Positions 24,424 to 30,332 of a DNA stretch of 37,370 bases are shown here, in pieces. The position numbers were made by a program, and so were the translations under genes. The number at the start of each line of letters is the position of its first letter. Position 1 is the stretch's first letter. The stretch covers positions 1-37,370 of IMG/VR virus record IMGVR_UViG_3300003890_000023; one strand, written 5' to 3'. The notes beneath the pieces were generated by a model. That model worked only from the letters and a program-made list of their open reading frames with translations, was not told the origin of the DNA and did no database searches. Source of the DNA: a virus.

Positions 24424-24433
24424 ACAAGGAAGT
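24424..24433 (+). promoter_or_regulatory. Candidate CsrA site overlapping csrA ribosome site
   Basis: ACAAGGAAGT matches nine of ten positions of the CsrA preferred motif ACARGGAUGU. It contains the AAGGA ribosome-binding sequence of csrA, whose ATG is at 24438. A second, weaker match, ACGAGGATGA, lies about 10 bases upstream. Two adjacent GGA motifs over a Shine-Dalgarno are the classic layout for CsrA autorepression. Confidence 0.5.
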
Positions 24434-24437
24434 GAAG

Positions 24438-24671
24438 ATGCTCGTGCTTAGCAGGAGGCCAGGCGAAGCGATTGTCATTGGTGAAAAATTAGGGGCGGTT
24501 AGCAGCGGCAGGAGTATTCGCATCGTCATCAAAATTGTGGCAGTTTCCAGGGGAGGCGTGCGCAAGAGCGGAAAGGTCAGGCTCGCCATCGACGCGCCGA
24601 AGGAGATGTCCATCGTCCGCGAGGAATGCGGCGACGGTCGCAGCAAGGGTGAAATAATCACGGGCGGTTAG
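24438..24671 (+). CDS. csrA: Phage-encoded CsrA homologue with an insertion
   Basis: A 77-residue RNA-binding regulator. MLVLSRRPGEAIVIGEKL is the diagnostic CsrA N-terminus, with Leu4 and Arg6 at the RNA-contact strand, and VRLAIDAPKEMSIVREE carries the conserved APKE and the RNA-binding Arg of xREE. Between them the protein is longer than usual: EKLGAVSSGRSIRIVIKIVA, then VSRGGVRKSG, replaces the compact strand-turn-strand, so an insertion of roughly 8-14 residues is present. The extra DNA coincides with a CRISPR-repeat-like segment. AAGGAAG precedes the ATG. It may reprogram host mRNA translation or regulate its own transcript. Confidence 0.88.
   Translation: MLVLSRRPGEAIVIGEKLGAVSSGRSIRIVIKIVAVSRGGVRKSGKVRLAIDAPKEMSIVREECGDGRSKGEIITGG
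24474..24508 (+). repeat. CRISPR-repeat-like sequence inside csrA
   Basis: The segment contains GGTGAAAAATTA exactly as in the array repeat, then GGGGCGGTTAGCAG against TGGGCAGTTAGCAG. Over about 30 bases there are three mismatches and one inserted base. It has the same orientation as the arrays and encodes IGEKLGAVSS, the part of CsrA that departs from the family. It lies about 440 bases before array 1. Confidence 0.75.
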
Positions 24672-24836
24672 TGTGTGTGCTGGGCGGAACGAGAATGCGA
24701 AATAAACGGGAGCGTGCGAAGGGGCCGACCTGCCGGCCCAAGGCGAGAATAGCTGGGGACTCCGAGAGCCTTGTAGCGCTCGCCGAATCTGCCCACCCTC
24801 GGCTCGGTTCGCCGGGCCGAGGGTTTTTGGAACTCG
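24672..24836. other. Stretch between csrA and the CRISPR island
   Basis: No convincing gene. A frame is open on the + strand and continues into the duplicated cas 3' end (to 24940), so it could encode a short fusion peptide, but the 5' part has no recognisable features. A terminator sits at 24796-24828. Confidence 0.4.
24796..24828 (+). terminator. Rho-independent terminator before CRISPR array 1
   Basis: CCCTCGGCTCGG at 24796-24807 pairs with CCGGGCCGAGGG at 24812-24823 (one G-T pair) around TTCG, followed by TTTTT. It should stop transcription from csrA just before the duplicated leader, so array 1 is expected to have its own promoter or depend on readthrough. Confidence 0.75.
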
Positions 24837-24978
24837 ATCCGCGAGAGGTCGGCGGAAATGTGGAGAAAACCGAGGCCAAAAATGGAACCGTTCGCAACGC
24901 GGCGCGCAAGCGGAAGGCCAGTGCGGGCTTGCACGGCTAAGGGTCGCAATGGGTGAAAAATTATGGGCAGTTAGCAGG
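24837..24978 (+). repeat. 142-bp direct repeat, copy 1 (leader of array 1)
   Basis: Identical by eye to 26491-26632. It comprises 106 bases of leader plus the first 36 bases of the first repeat of the array. In this copy the frame of the cas C-terminus (PREVGGNVEKTEAKNGTVRN to the stop at 24938-24940) is present without the rest of the gene, so it looks like the remnant of a duplicated cas 3' end. Confidence 0.9.
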
Positions 24979-25195
24979 GTCATCGTCTTTTGGCGCCACC
25001 ATGCGCGCCAACTCGTCGCAATGGGTGAAAAATTATGGGCAGTTAGCAGGGTCCCTCGCCAGGGCCTCGGCCGCCTGGTTGTTGACGTCGCAATGGGTGA
25101 AAAATTATGGGCAGTTAGCAGGGCGGGGATCAATGACGGGAATCGACGCCAACGCCTTGTCGCAATGAGTGAAAAATTATGGGCAGTTAGCAGGG
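24943..25195 (+). CRISPR. CRISPR array 1: 4 repeats, 3 spacers
   Basis: Repeats of 37 bases at 24943-24979, 25015-25051, 25087-25123 and 25159-25195, beginning GTCGCAATGGGTGAAAAATT and ending ATGGGCAGTTAGCAGGG. All three spacers are 35 bases. The first three repeats are identical and the last has one change (ATGAGT for ATGGGT), so the right end looks leader-distal. The repeat has little internal self-complementarity. The cas-like gene starts 28 bases after the last repeat. Short open frames through the repeats are by-products of the 72-base period. Confidence 0.95.
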
Positions 25196-25223
25196 TGGCG
25201 CGGGGCAGCAAGGGGGAACAATC

Positions 25224-26594
25224 ATGGGCAATGTGAAGGCGGGGCAGTTAGCAGGGGTGAGAGTTGTCACGCTCGAAATCTCCGGGCTGACGAAGGATGA
25301 CATCGCACGATGGCGTGCGCTGATGGACGACTGTCGCGGCATCGTCAACTGCACCTGGCAGACTTGGCTCGTGTGGCACGTGCAGAACGGCACGCGGGCA
25401 AAGCTGCAAGCATATCTTGCGGAGGCCAAGGCATGGCACGAAGGCGGGAAGCAGGGCAAGAAACCGGAATGGCCGGTGAAAGCCGTGACGCCGGAGTGCG
25501 CGAAGCTAACGTATGACGAGGTCAGCGCCGCGTTCCCGTATATCGAGACGACGGCCCGCGAATTGTGCCGGAATGCGGTGATCCAAAAGATCAACAACAC
25601 GAAGGCGGCGCACGGATCGCTTTCCGGTTGGGTTGCGATTTTATTGCATCGTCAGTCCCTGCCATCCACCGTGCGCAGCGTGCCGATTCCATTCAGCAAG
25701 CGGAACGCGATCATCGAACCGCCGGACCCTGCAGACGAAAACGGTTGCTGGAAACTGCACGTCAAGGTGACACGGCGCCCTCGGCCCGGCAAGAAAGCCG
25801 GCGAGACCGTAACCGACACAGTGAAGCTGTGGAGCAAAGGTCGCAAGGCCGCGTCGGCGGTGGCAACGCTGAAGAAGATTGCGGCCGGCGTCTATGAATT
25901 CTGCGGCTCACAAATTATCTACAAAGAATCCCGCCGCAAGTGGTTCGCTGCGATCTGCTATCGCGCGTCAATCGAGCCGCCGAAAAAACTCGACAAGGAG
26001 CAGGTCGCGTATCTGCGCCCCGCGCCAATGTCCGCTACTTGGCCTCACCCGTGGCGATTGCGCGTCCCCGGCGCGAATCGCGCTCCGGGAGGATGCGGCG
26101 ACTGGATTGCCTCAGTCCGCCGACGGATTTTCGCGGAGCGTCGCAGCCGGCAAAATAGCTATCGTTATGCGGGGTCGGCGAACAAGGGGCATGGCCGAGA
26201 GCGCGCCTTGCGACCGATCTGGCGATTGCAAAATCGCTGGAAGGACTCTGTGAAAACATACAACTATACGGTCGCGAAGGACGTGGTCGATCAGTGCGTG
26301 GCGCGCGGCATAGGCCGGCTCGTGTATTTCCAGCCGGGCGACAGAGTGCGGGACTCTCGATTCTTGACGGTGAGCGGATGCGGCGAGGGCGATCACTGGG
26401 CCGGCTGGGACTACTACCAGATCGGCAAGCGATTGGCGGACCTGTGCCAGGCGCAGGGGATCGACTTTGTCTGGCGCAAGCCATCCGAGCATCCGCGAGA
26501 GGTCGGCGGAAATGTGGAGAAAACCGAGGCCAAAAATGGAACCGTTCGCAACGCGGCGCGCAAGCGGAAGGCCAGTGCGGGCTTGCACGGCTAA
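25224..26594 (+). CDS. Compact Cas12/TnpB-like protein, RuvC catalytic residues apparently absent
   Basis: 456 residues between two arrays. The N-terminus has the WED/REC pattern of TnpB and small Cas12 proteins: VRVVTLEISGL, helices to about residue 130, then LLHRQSLPSTVRSVPIPFSK near 139-158 and RRKWFAAICYRA near 237. The RuvC-like half follows: SANKGHGRERA near 318, WKDSVKTYNYTVAKDVVDQC, GRLVYFQP near 363 and WDYYQIGKRLADLC near 395. Where active enzymes have GIDxG, IxxEDL and a C-terminal DxNAA after a CxxC zinc finger, this protein has VAYLRPAPMS, LVYFQP and no zinc finger. I infer guide-directed DNA binding without cutting. AAGGGGG precedes the ATG by seven bases. Subtype cannot be assigned. 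Confidence 0.8.
   Translation: MGNVKAGQLAGVRVVTLEISGLTKDDIARWRALMDDCRGIVNCTWQTWLVWHVQNGTRAKLQAYLAEAKAWHEGGKQGKKPEWPVKAVTPECAKLTYDEVSAAFPYIETTARELCRNAVIQKINNTKAAHGSLSGWVAILLHRQSLPSTVRSVPIPFSKRNAIIEPPDPADENGCWKLHVKVTRRPRPGKKAGETVTDTVKLWSKGRKAASAVATLKKIAAGVYEFCGSQIIYKESRRKWFAAICYRASIEPPKKLDKEQVAYLRPAPMSATWPHPWRLRVPGANRAPGGCGDWIASVRRRIFAERRSRQNSYRYAGSANKGHGRERALRPIWRLQNRWKDSVKTYNYTVAKDVVDQCVARGIGRLVYFQPGDRVRDSRFLTVSGCGEGDHWAGWDYYQIGKRLADLCQAQGIDFVWRKPSEHPREVGGNVEKTEAKNGTVRNAARKRKASAGLHG
25242..25256 (+). repeat. Partial CRISPR repeat inside the cas start
   Basis: GGGCAGTTAGCAGGG, the last 15 bases of the array repeat, is repeated exactly as codons about 7-11 of the cas-like gene. Just upstream, AATCATGGGCA resembles the repeat's AATTATGGGCA, so the start region looks like a repeat split by a 13-base insertion. 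Confidence 0.75.
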
Positions 26595-26632
26595 GGGTCG
26601 CAATGGGTGAAAAATTATGGGCAGTTAGCAGG
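26491..26632 (+). repeat. 142-bp direct repeat, copy 2 (cas 3' end and leader of array 2)
   Basis: Identical by eye to 24837-24978. Here the first 104 bases encode the last 34 residues of the Cas12-like protein and its stop, and array 2 starts two bases later. The leader of array 2 is therefore protein-coding. The two copies probably arose by duplication of a cas-array junction. Confidence 0.9.
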
Positions 26633-27422
26633 AGCGAACCCATCGCCCGATAGACGGCCTTCCCGCCGTCGCAATGGGTGAAAAATTATGGGCAGTTAGC
26701 AGGGGCAATGGCAGCGAATGCGAGGTCGTCCAGTTCCGGCGTCGCAATGGGTGAAAAATTATGGGCAGTTAGCAGGGCGAGTGATGCAGGCGGACCTGGA
26801 CCTATTTCTGGGCGTCGCAATGGGTGAAAAATTATGGGCAGTTAGCAGGGGGAAAACGGCCAAAAAAATTTTTTGGTTAGGTCGCGTCGCAATGGGTGAA
26901 AAATTATGGGCAGTTAGCAGGGCTCGGCTCGTGGATGGCGGCGGGCGGTACGTCGCGTCGCAATGGGTGAAAAATTATGGGCAGTTAGCAGGGTGCATAT
27001 GGTCATAGGTCGATATCTCCGGCCGTCGGGTCGCAATGGGTGAAAAATTATGGGCAGTTAGCAGGGTCGCGCTGACGGCGTTTCTGTTGTTTTGCGGACT
27101 TGTCGCAATGGGTGAAAAATTATGGGCAGTTAGCAGGGAAGAGGCGTCGGTTGCGCGTCCCCAACTGCGTCGGGTCGCAATGGGTGAAAAATTATGGGCA
27201 GTTAGCAGGGCGACATAGACCGCGCGATACGCCGGCACGGCGAGTCGCAATGGGTGAAAAATTATGGGCAGTTAGCAGGAGGGCCAAGGCACGCTGCCGG
27301 GCCGGAAGCGACGTCGCAATGGGTGAAAAATTATGGGCAATTAGCAGGGATTTATCCGAGATCACGGCCTTTCAGTGCTGGGCATGTCGCAATGGGTGAA
27401 AAATTATTGGCAGTTAGCATGG
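26597..27422 (+). CRISPR. CRISPR array 2: 12 repeats, 11 spacers
   Basis: Repeats start at 26597, 26668, 26741, 26814, 26886, 26957, 27030, 27102, 27174, 27244, 27313 and 27386. Each is 37 bases with the sequence of array 1; two have A instead of G at position 37, so the core may be 36. Spacers vary from 32 to 36 bases and are all different. The last two repeats are degenerate (GCAATTAGC at 27313; TTGGC and GCATGG at 27386), which places the leader on the left. The arrays carry no cas1 or cas2 nearby. Confidence 0.97.
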
Positions 27423-27715
27423 TGGGCAGTGCACAGGGGCGGGAGGCGCTAGCCGCGTGCCGCTTATGCCAGCGACCCATCGTGCAGAAAAACGGACGAC
27501 CGATCTACTGTCGCGAGTGCGGCCGTCCGCGACTCATTCAGTTCTCGCGACGCCTAGAAAAGGAATTCCAAAATGACGACAATGACGGTCTCGACAAAAA
27601 CGAAATCCGCCGCCGCATCCTGGAAGAGGCTGCTCACCGAAGCCGAGACGCTGCGGGGGAAATCGGGCCTGGCCGCGCATCGACGCGCCAGGATTCTCTG
27701 CACGCTCTACGATGA
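27419..27715 (+). CDS. Small zinc-ribbon-like protein, doubtful
   Basis: A 98-residue frame whose ATG is created by the mutated end of the last CRISPR repeat. It contains CRLCQRPIVQKNGRPIYCRE and CGRPRLIQF, a plausible four-Cys zinc ribbon near residues 15-35. The second half overlaps the next gene by 143 bases and looks less protein-like. No ribosome site precedes the ATG, so a later start or a shorter real protein is possible. The zinc ribbon itself supports coding. Confidence 0.4.
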   Translation: MVGSAQGREALAACRLCQRPIVQKNGRPIYCRECGRPRLIQFSRRLEKEFQNDDNDGLDKNEIRRRILEEAAHRSRDAAGEIGPGRASTRQDSLHALR

Positions 27716-28181
27716 TGCCGATTTTCTGGCCGAGCGGTGCGGCAATGACCGCGATGCCATGATCGAGGTCCTCGATGAACTCACGGAAGACCTCGCACTG
27801 AGCTTCGCCGAACTGCGCGCCATGCTAGTCCATTTCCCGCACAACAAGGACTGGGCTGACGGCAGACTCACAACACTCTATAGGCGCACCCTCGCCGCCG
27901 CAAAGGAAGCGCGGCAGGAAGCGGCCGACGAATGTCCGAGACCCAGCCGGCGGCGCGTGACGATTGCGGAATACGACAGATTGGCCGGCGAAAAGCAGGA
28001 TGTTGAGGCGCGCCTGCGGTATACCGACGAACGTCTGCAAGAGGCCGCACAACGGATCGAAAAGCTCGCAAGTGAAGTTGACAAGCTGACGATTGAAAAC
28101 GCCGAGTTGCGCGGGCGTATCGCCGAACTCCAGGCCCTAATTACCCGAATGTCGGGATCGCCGAACTCTAGCAAGGGGTAA
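27573..28181 (+). CDS. Hypothetical coiled-coil protein
   Basis: A 202-residue protein with AAGGAA before the ATG. The middle is helical and acidic (FLAERCGNDRDAMIEVLDEL). Residues about 130-195 form a long coiled coil with heptad leucines and charged positions (RIEKLASEVDKLTIENAELR, GRIAELQALI). It lies at the beginning of the recombination/replication operon, directly after the arrays. I do not recognise its family. A DNA-binding or scaffold role is only a guess. Confidence 0.65.
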   Translation: MTTMTVSTKTKSAAASWKRLLTEAETLRGKSGLAAHRRARILCTLYDDADFLAERCGNDRDAMIEVLDELTEDLALSFAELRAMLVHFPHNKDWADGRLTTLYRRTLAAAKEARQEAADECPRPSRRRVTIAEYDRLAGEKQDVEARLRYTDERLQEAAQRIEKLASEVDKLTIENAELRGRIAELQALITRMSGSPNSSKG

Positions 28182-28187
28182 ATGATC

Positions 28188-28541
28188 ATGGACAGTGTGA
28201 AGGAGGGAGCACAGGTAACAGTGCTGCCGGACTACCGCCGCGAAATTGTAAGCGGCCTCATCGCAATCTGCCGTATCGACGCCGTGCGACGTGCCGACGG
28301 CCAATGGTCGCTCCTTAGACTGGTGCTGATCCACATGCGCATCACCATCGGAGACCTGGATATCTCCGCCACGACCGTAGACCCGAATGATCTGCTGAGT
28401 ATTGCGGCGTGGCTGAAATACCAATTCCTGCAGCGAATCGAGGATCGGACGACCTATGTGTACGACACCGATCTCATCGCGGCCCTGGACGCCCAGGAGG
28501 CCAAAGACCAAGCCGCTGGTGTTGTGCGGAGACCGCACTAA
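28188..28541 (+). CDS. Hypothetical protein upstream of ERF
   Basis: A 117-residue protein, MDSVKEGAQVTVLPDYRREI and onward, with regular strands (SLLRLVLIHMRITIGDLDIS) and a helical acidic tail. I use the ATG at 28188, nine bases after AAGGGG; the ATG at 28182 is also in frame. The initiation region is strikingly similar to that of the Cas12-like gene, described under findings. The function is unknown; its place before the ERF gene suggests recombination or replication. Confidence 0.6.
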   Translation: MDSVKEGAQVTVLPDYRREIVSGLIAICRIDAVRRADGQWSLLRLVLIHMRITIGDLDISATTVDPNDLLSIAAWLKYQFLQRIEDRTTYVYDTDLIAALDAQEAKDQAAGVVRRPH

Positions 28542-28708
28542 TGGACGATGACTTTCCGGGCGAAGACGACCGACTGCTATATGAGGTGATGGAACAGGAG
28601 AGAGACCATGAAGACAAGCGAACAAATCAACGAACTCGCAACGGCGCTCGCGAAAGCACAGGGGCAGATTCACGGCGCACCAAAGGAATCAGCGAACCCG
28701 TTTTTTAA
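28541..28708 (+). CDS. Small acidic protein overlapping ERF start, doubtful
   Basis: A 55-residue frame starting on the last base of the previous stop (TAATG). The first 22 residues are very acidic (MDDDFPGEDDRLLYEVMEQE), then the frame overlaps ERF by about 100 bases and becomes basic and low in hydrophobic residues. It may be a real coupled gene whose 3' part is constrained by ERF, or a chance frame. Confidence 0.35.
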   Translation: MDDDFPGEDDRLLYEVMEQERDHEDKRTNQRTRNGARESTGADSRRTKGISEPVF

Positions 28709-29294
28709 CAGCCGGTATGCCGACCTGGCCTCAGTGTGGGCCGCGTGCCGACAGGCGTTGAGTTCTAACGGACTCTCAGTCGTACAGATTCCGAGGATTG
28801 AATTTCTCGGAGAGCCGGAATTCCGCACGCTCAAAACTCGCAATGGCGACGAGAGGCTTGAGGTCCAGGCCGTCACGAAAATTGCGGTCATCACTCGGCT
28901 ATTGCATGTGTCCGGCCAATGGGTCGAGTCCGAGCTGCAGTGCATGGTCCCGAAGGGCGATCCGCAATCCATCGGCTCGGCAATCACGTATCTGCGGCGC
29001 TATTCACTCGCCCCGCTCGTGGGTGTCGTCGCAGAGGAAGACGACGACGGCAACGCCGCAAGCCAAGCGACGCTGAACGGCGGGGCCACAGCAAGAGCCG
29101 TCACGCCGCAAATGCCCCCAGAGCAGAAAGCATTCAATCAATGGATTGCGCCATTCATCGATAGCAGAAAGATCACGCGCGATGAAGTGCGCGGCATCCT
29201 GGAAGCGCACCAGCACGACTATGCGGCGACACGGGTTGAGATCACAAAACAATTGAAGGGCCGGGAACAGTCAGGAGCGTCTAGCAATGGGTGA
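28608..29294 (+). CDS. erf: ERF-family single-strand annealing protein
   Basis: A 228-residue recombinase. The N-terminus shows the ERF superfamily pattern: NELATALAKAQGQIHGAPKE, NPFFNSRYADLASVWAACRQ and ALSSNGLSVVQ near residues 25-60. VPKGDPQSIGSAITYLRRYS and LAPLVGVVAEEDDDGN near 108-148 complete the core. It should anneal complementary single strands in phage recombination together with the SSB downstream. The last codons (SSNG, stop) are written by a CRISPR-repeat-like sequence at 29284-29306. Confidence 0.88.
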   Translation: MKTSEQINELATALAKAQGQIHGAPKESANPFFNSRYADLASVWAACRQALSSNGLSVVQIPRIEFLGEPEFRTLKTRNGDERLEVQAVTKIAVITRLLHVSGQWVESELQCMVPKGDPQSIGSAITYLRRYSLAPLVGVVAEEDDDGNAASQATLNGGATARAVTPQMPPEQKAFNQWIAPFIDSRKITRDEVRGILEAHQHDYAATRVEITKQLKGREQSGASSNG

Positions 29295-29306
29295 AAAATC
29301 ATGGGC
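29284..29306 (+). repeat. CRISPR-repeat-like sequence at end of ERF gene
   Basis: GCAATGGGTGAAAAATCATG followed by GGC matches positions 4-26 of the array repeat with a single difference (C for T). It supplies the ERF stop TGA and contains two ATG codons, one opening a 29-codon frame (MGEKSWACRNTLVAF). Orientation is the same as the arrays. The following bases no longer resemble the repeat. Confidence 0.85.
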
Positions 29307-29397
29307 GTGCCGCAACACCCTGGTCGCGTTCAGACGCGGCAACAAATCATGGCGGAATGCACAACATCTAAAGTAACAGGACTGACGGTGGAGCAGG

Positions 29398-30300
29398 ATG
29401 CACATTACAGACGTAATCATCGACCCGGAATTTGCAAATTTTTTACCGCCAATCTCGGCCGAAGAACTCGCGGCGTTGCGGGCCAGCGTTGAGGCGCACG
29501 GATTCACCGATCCGATCATCGTCTGGATGCACCACGGCGAACTCGTGGACGGATTCCACCGCTACCGTCTTTGGCGCGATCTCGGTTGGTCCGCTGACAG
29601 AGCACCGGATATTGTCGAGCGCAAATTTCCGGACAGGGCGGCGGTGATGTCGTGGATGTTCGAGCGCCAGGCGGCCCGGCGAAACTGGACGCCAGCCCAA
29701 AAGGCGGCCGTTGGGCTGAAAATGAAGCCCGCGATTGAACAGCGGGCAAAGGCGAACCAAAAAGCGGGCGGCGGGACAAAAAACCCCGAAAAACAAGGGG
29801 AAAAAGCGCTTTTGCTACATGTAGCAAAAGCGCGTAGCCCCGTTCACACGCGCGACGAAATCGCCAAAGCGGCCGGGGTGTCGTCTGAGACCGTGCGCAA
29901 AACGGAGGTAGTTCTGAACGAGGGCGCTCCCGAAGTGAAGCAGGCATTGCTCTCCGGTCAGATGTCGGCTCGTCAGGCGTTTTCGCAGACGCGAGCAGTG
30001 TCACGCGGTACGACAGCGGGTCCGTCGGAGATCGAGGATGGGCCGGACCGGACCAATCCGGAATCCGAAAAGCAAATCGCTCATGCGGCGCGGCTGCTGG
30101 CCAGACTGTTTGCCGATTTCGGCCGCGTGCACAACGCCCTTGGCCCGCTCGTCTGTGCCTTTGATGCGATCAAAGCCGCCGATCCGAAATTCGGAAACCG
30201 ACATCGGGCGTTGCTCGGTCATCATAAGCGACTATTCGACGCAATGTCCGATGCGAAAGAGGCCTTGGATGCGCTGAAGGCCGCCTGGGTGCGCAAATAG
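29398..30300 (+). CDS. ParB-like partition/nuclease-family protein
   Basis: A 300-residue protein. The N-terminal ParB/Srx-like domain (about residues 1-95) includes ISAEELAALRASVEAHGFTD, PIIVW and GELVDGFHRYRLWRDLGW, with the conserved DGxHRYR motif near residue 52. A second part has the HTH TRDEIAKAAGVSSETVRKTE near 158-178, fitting site-specific DNA binding. The C-terminal 90 residues are helical. It may act in plasmid-like partition, transcription control or DNA processing. A perfect 28-bp palindrome lies inside the gene. GGTGGAGCAGG precedes the ATG. Confidence 0.8.
   Translation: MHITDVIIDPEFANFLPPISAEELAALRASVEAHGFTDPIIVWMHHGELVDGFHRYRLWRDLGWSADRAPDIVERKFPDRAAVMSWMFERQAARRNWTPAQKAAVGLKMKPAIEQRAKANQKAGGGTKNPEKQGEKALLLHVAKARSPVHTRDEIAKAAGVSSETVRKTEVVLNEGAPEVKQALLSGQMSARQAFSQTRAVSRGTTAGPSEIEDGPDRTNPESEKQIAHAARLLARLFADFGRVHNALGPLVCAFDAIKAADPKFGNRHRALLGHHKRLFDAMSDAKEALDALKAAWVRK
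29806..29833. repeat. Perfect 28-bp palindrome inside the ParB-like gene
   Basis: GCGCTTTTGCTACA followed by its exact reverse complement, with no spacer. In protein it encodes ALLLHVAKA, between two domains of the ParB-like product. Perfect palindromes of this size are unlikely by chance and are typical of dimeric DNA-binding sites such as parS or operators. The A/T-rich TTTTGCTACA core contrasts with the GC-rich surroundings. Confidence 0.8.
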
Positions 30301-30308
30301 CAAGAGCT

Positions 30309-30332
30309 AAAAAATTGTGGGCAGTCAGCAGG
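30309..30332 (+). repeat. CRISPR-repeat-like sequence at the helicase start
   Basis: AAAAAATTGTGGGCAGTCAG followed by CAGG matches the 3' two thirds of the array repeat in 21 of 24 positions. It has the same orientation as the arrays. It lies 12 bases before the helicase ATG, and the alternative GTG start at 30317 falls exactly where the repeat has its ATG. Confidence 0.75.

Noticed and set aside
24441-24459. A second repeat-like match, TTAGCAGGAGG, at the csrA start
   Set aside because: These codons encode the conserved LSRR of CsrA, so the resemblance to TTAGCAGG is explained by protein conservation.
24671-24940. An 89-residue frame between csrA and array 1
   Set aside because: Its last 34 residues are the duplicated cas 3' end, the first part has no recognisable features, and a terminator hairpin lies inside it. 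It is treated as a remnant.
25879-26253. Alternative frames across the RuvC-I region of the Cas12-like gene, suggesting a frameshift that hides the catalytic Asp
   Set aside because: Both other frames are open there because of the GC-rich sequence, but neither offers a clear GIDxG motif, and the main frame keeps family-like sequence on both sides. A frameshift is not fully excluded.
26035-26643. Long minus-strand frames opposite the cas gene
   Set aside because: They are Arg/Pro/Ser-rich shadow frames with no domain and end in antisense repeat sequence.
27102-27312. Self-targeting by other spacers
   Set aside because: Apart from the interrupted match of the spacer at 26994, I found only matches of about ten bases or fewer elsewhere in the window, as expected by chance.
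24949-27399. Many frames with repeated GEKLWAVSR or QWVKNYGQLAG peptides across the arrays, on both strands
   Set aside because: They are translations of the CRISPR repeats and spacers; the 72-base period keeps frames open. No ribosome sites or domains support them.
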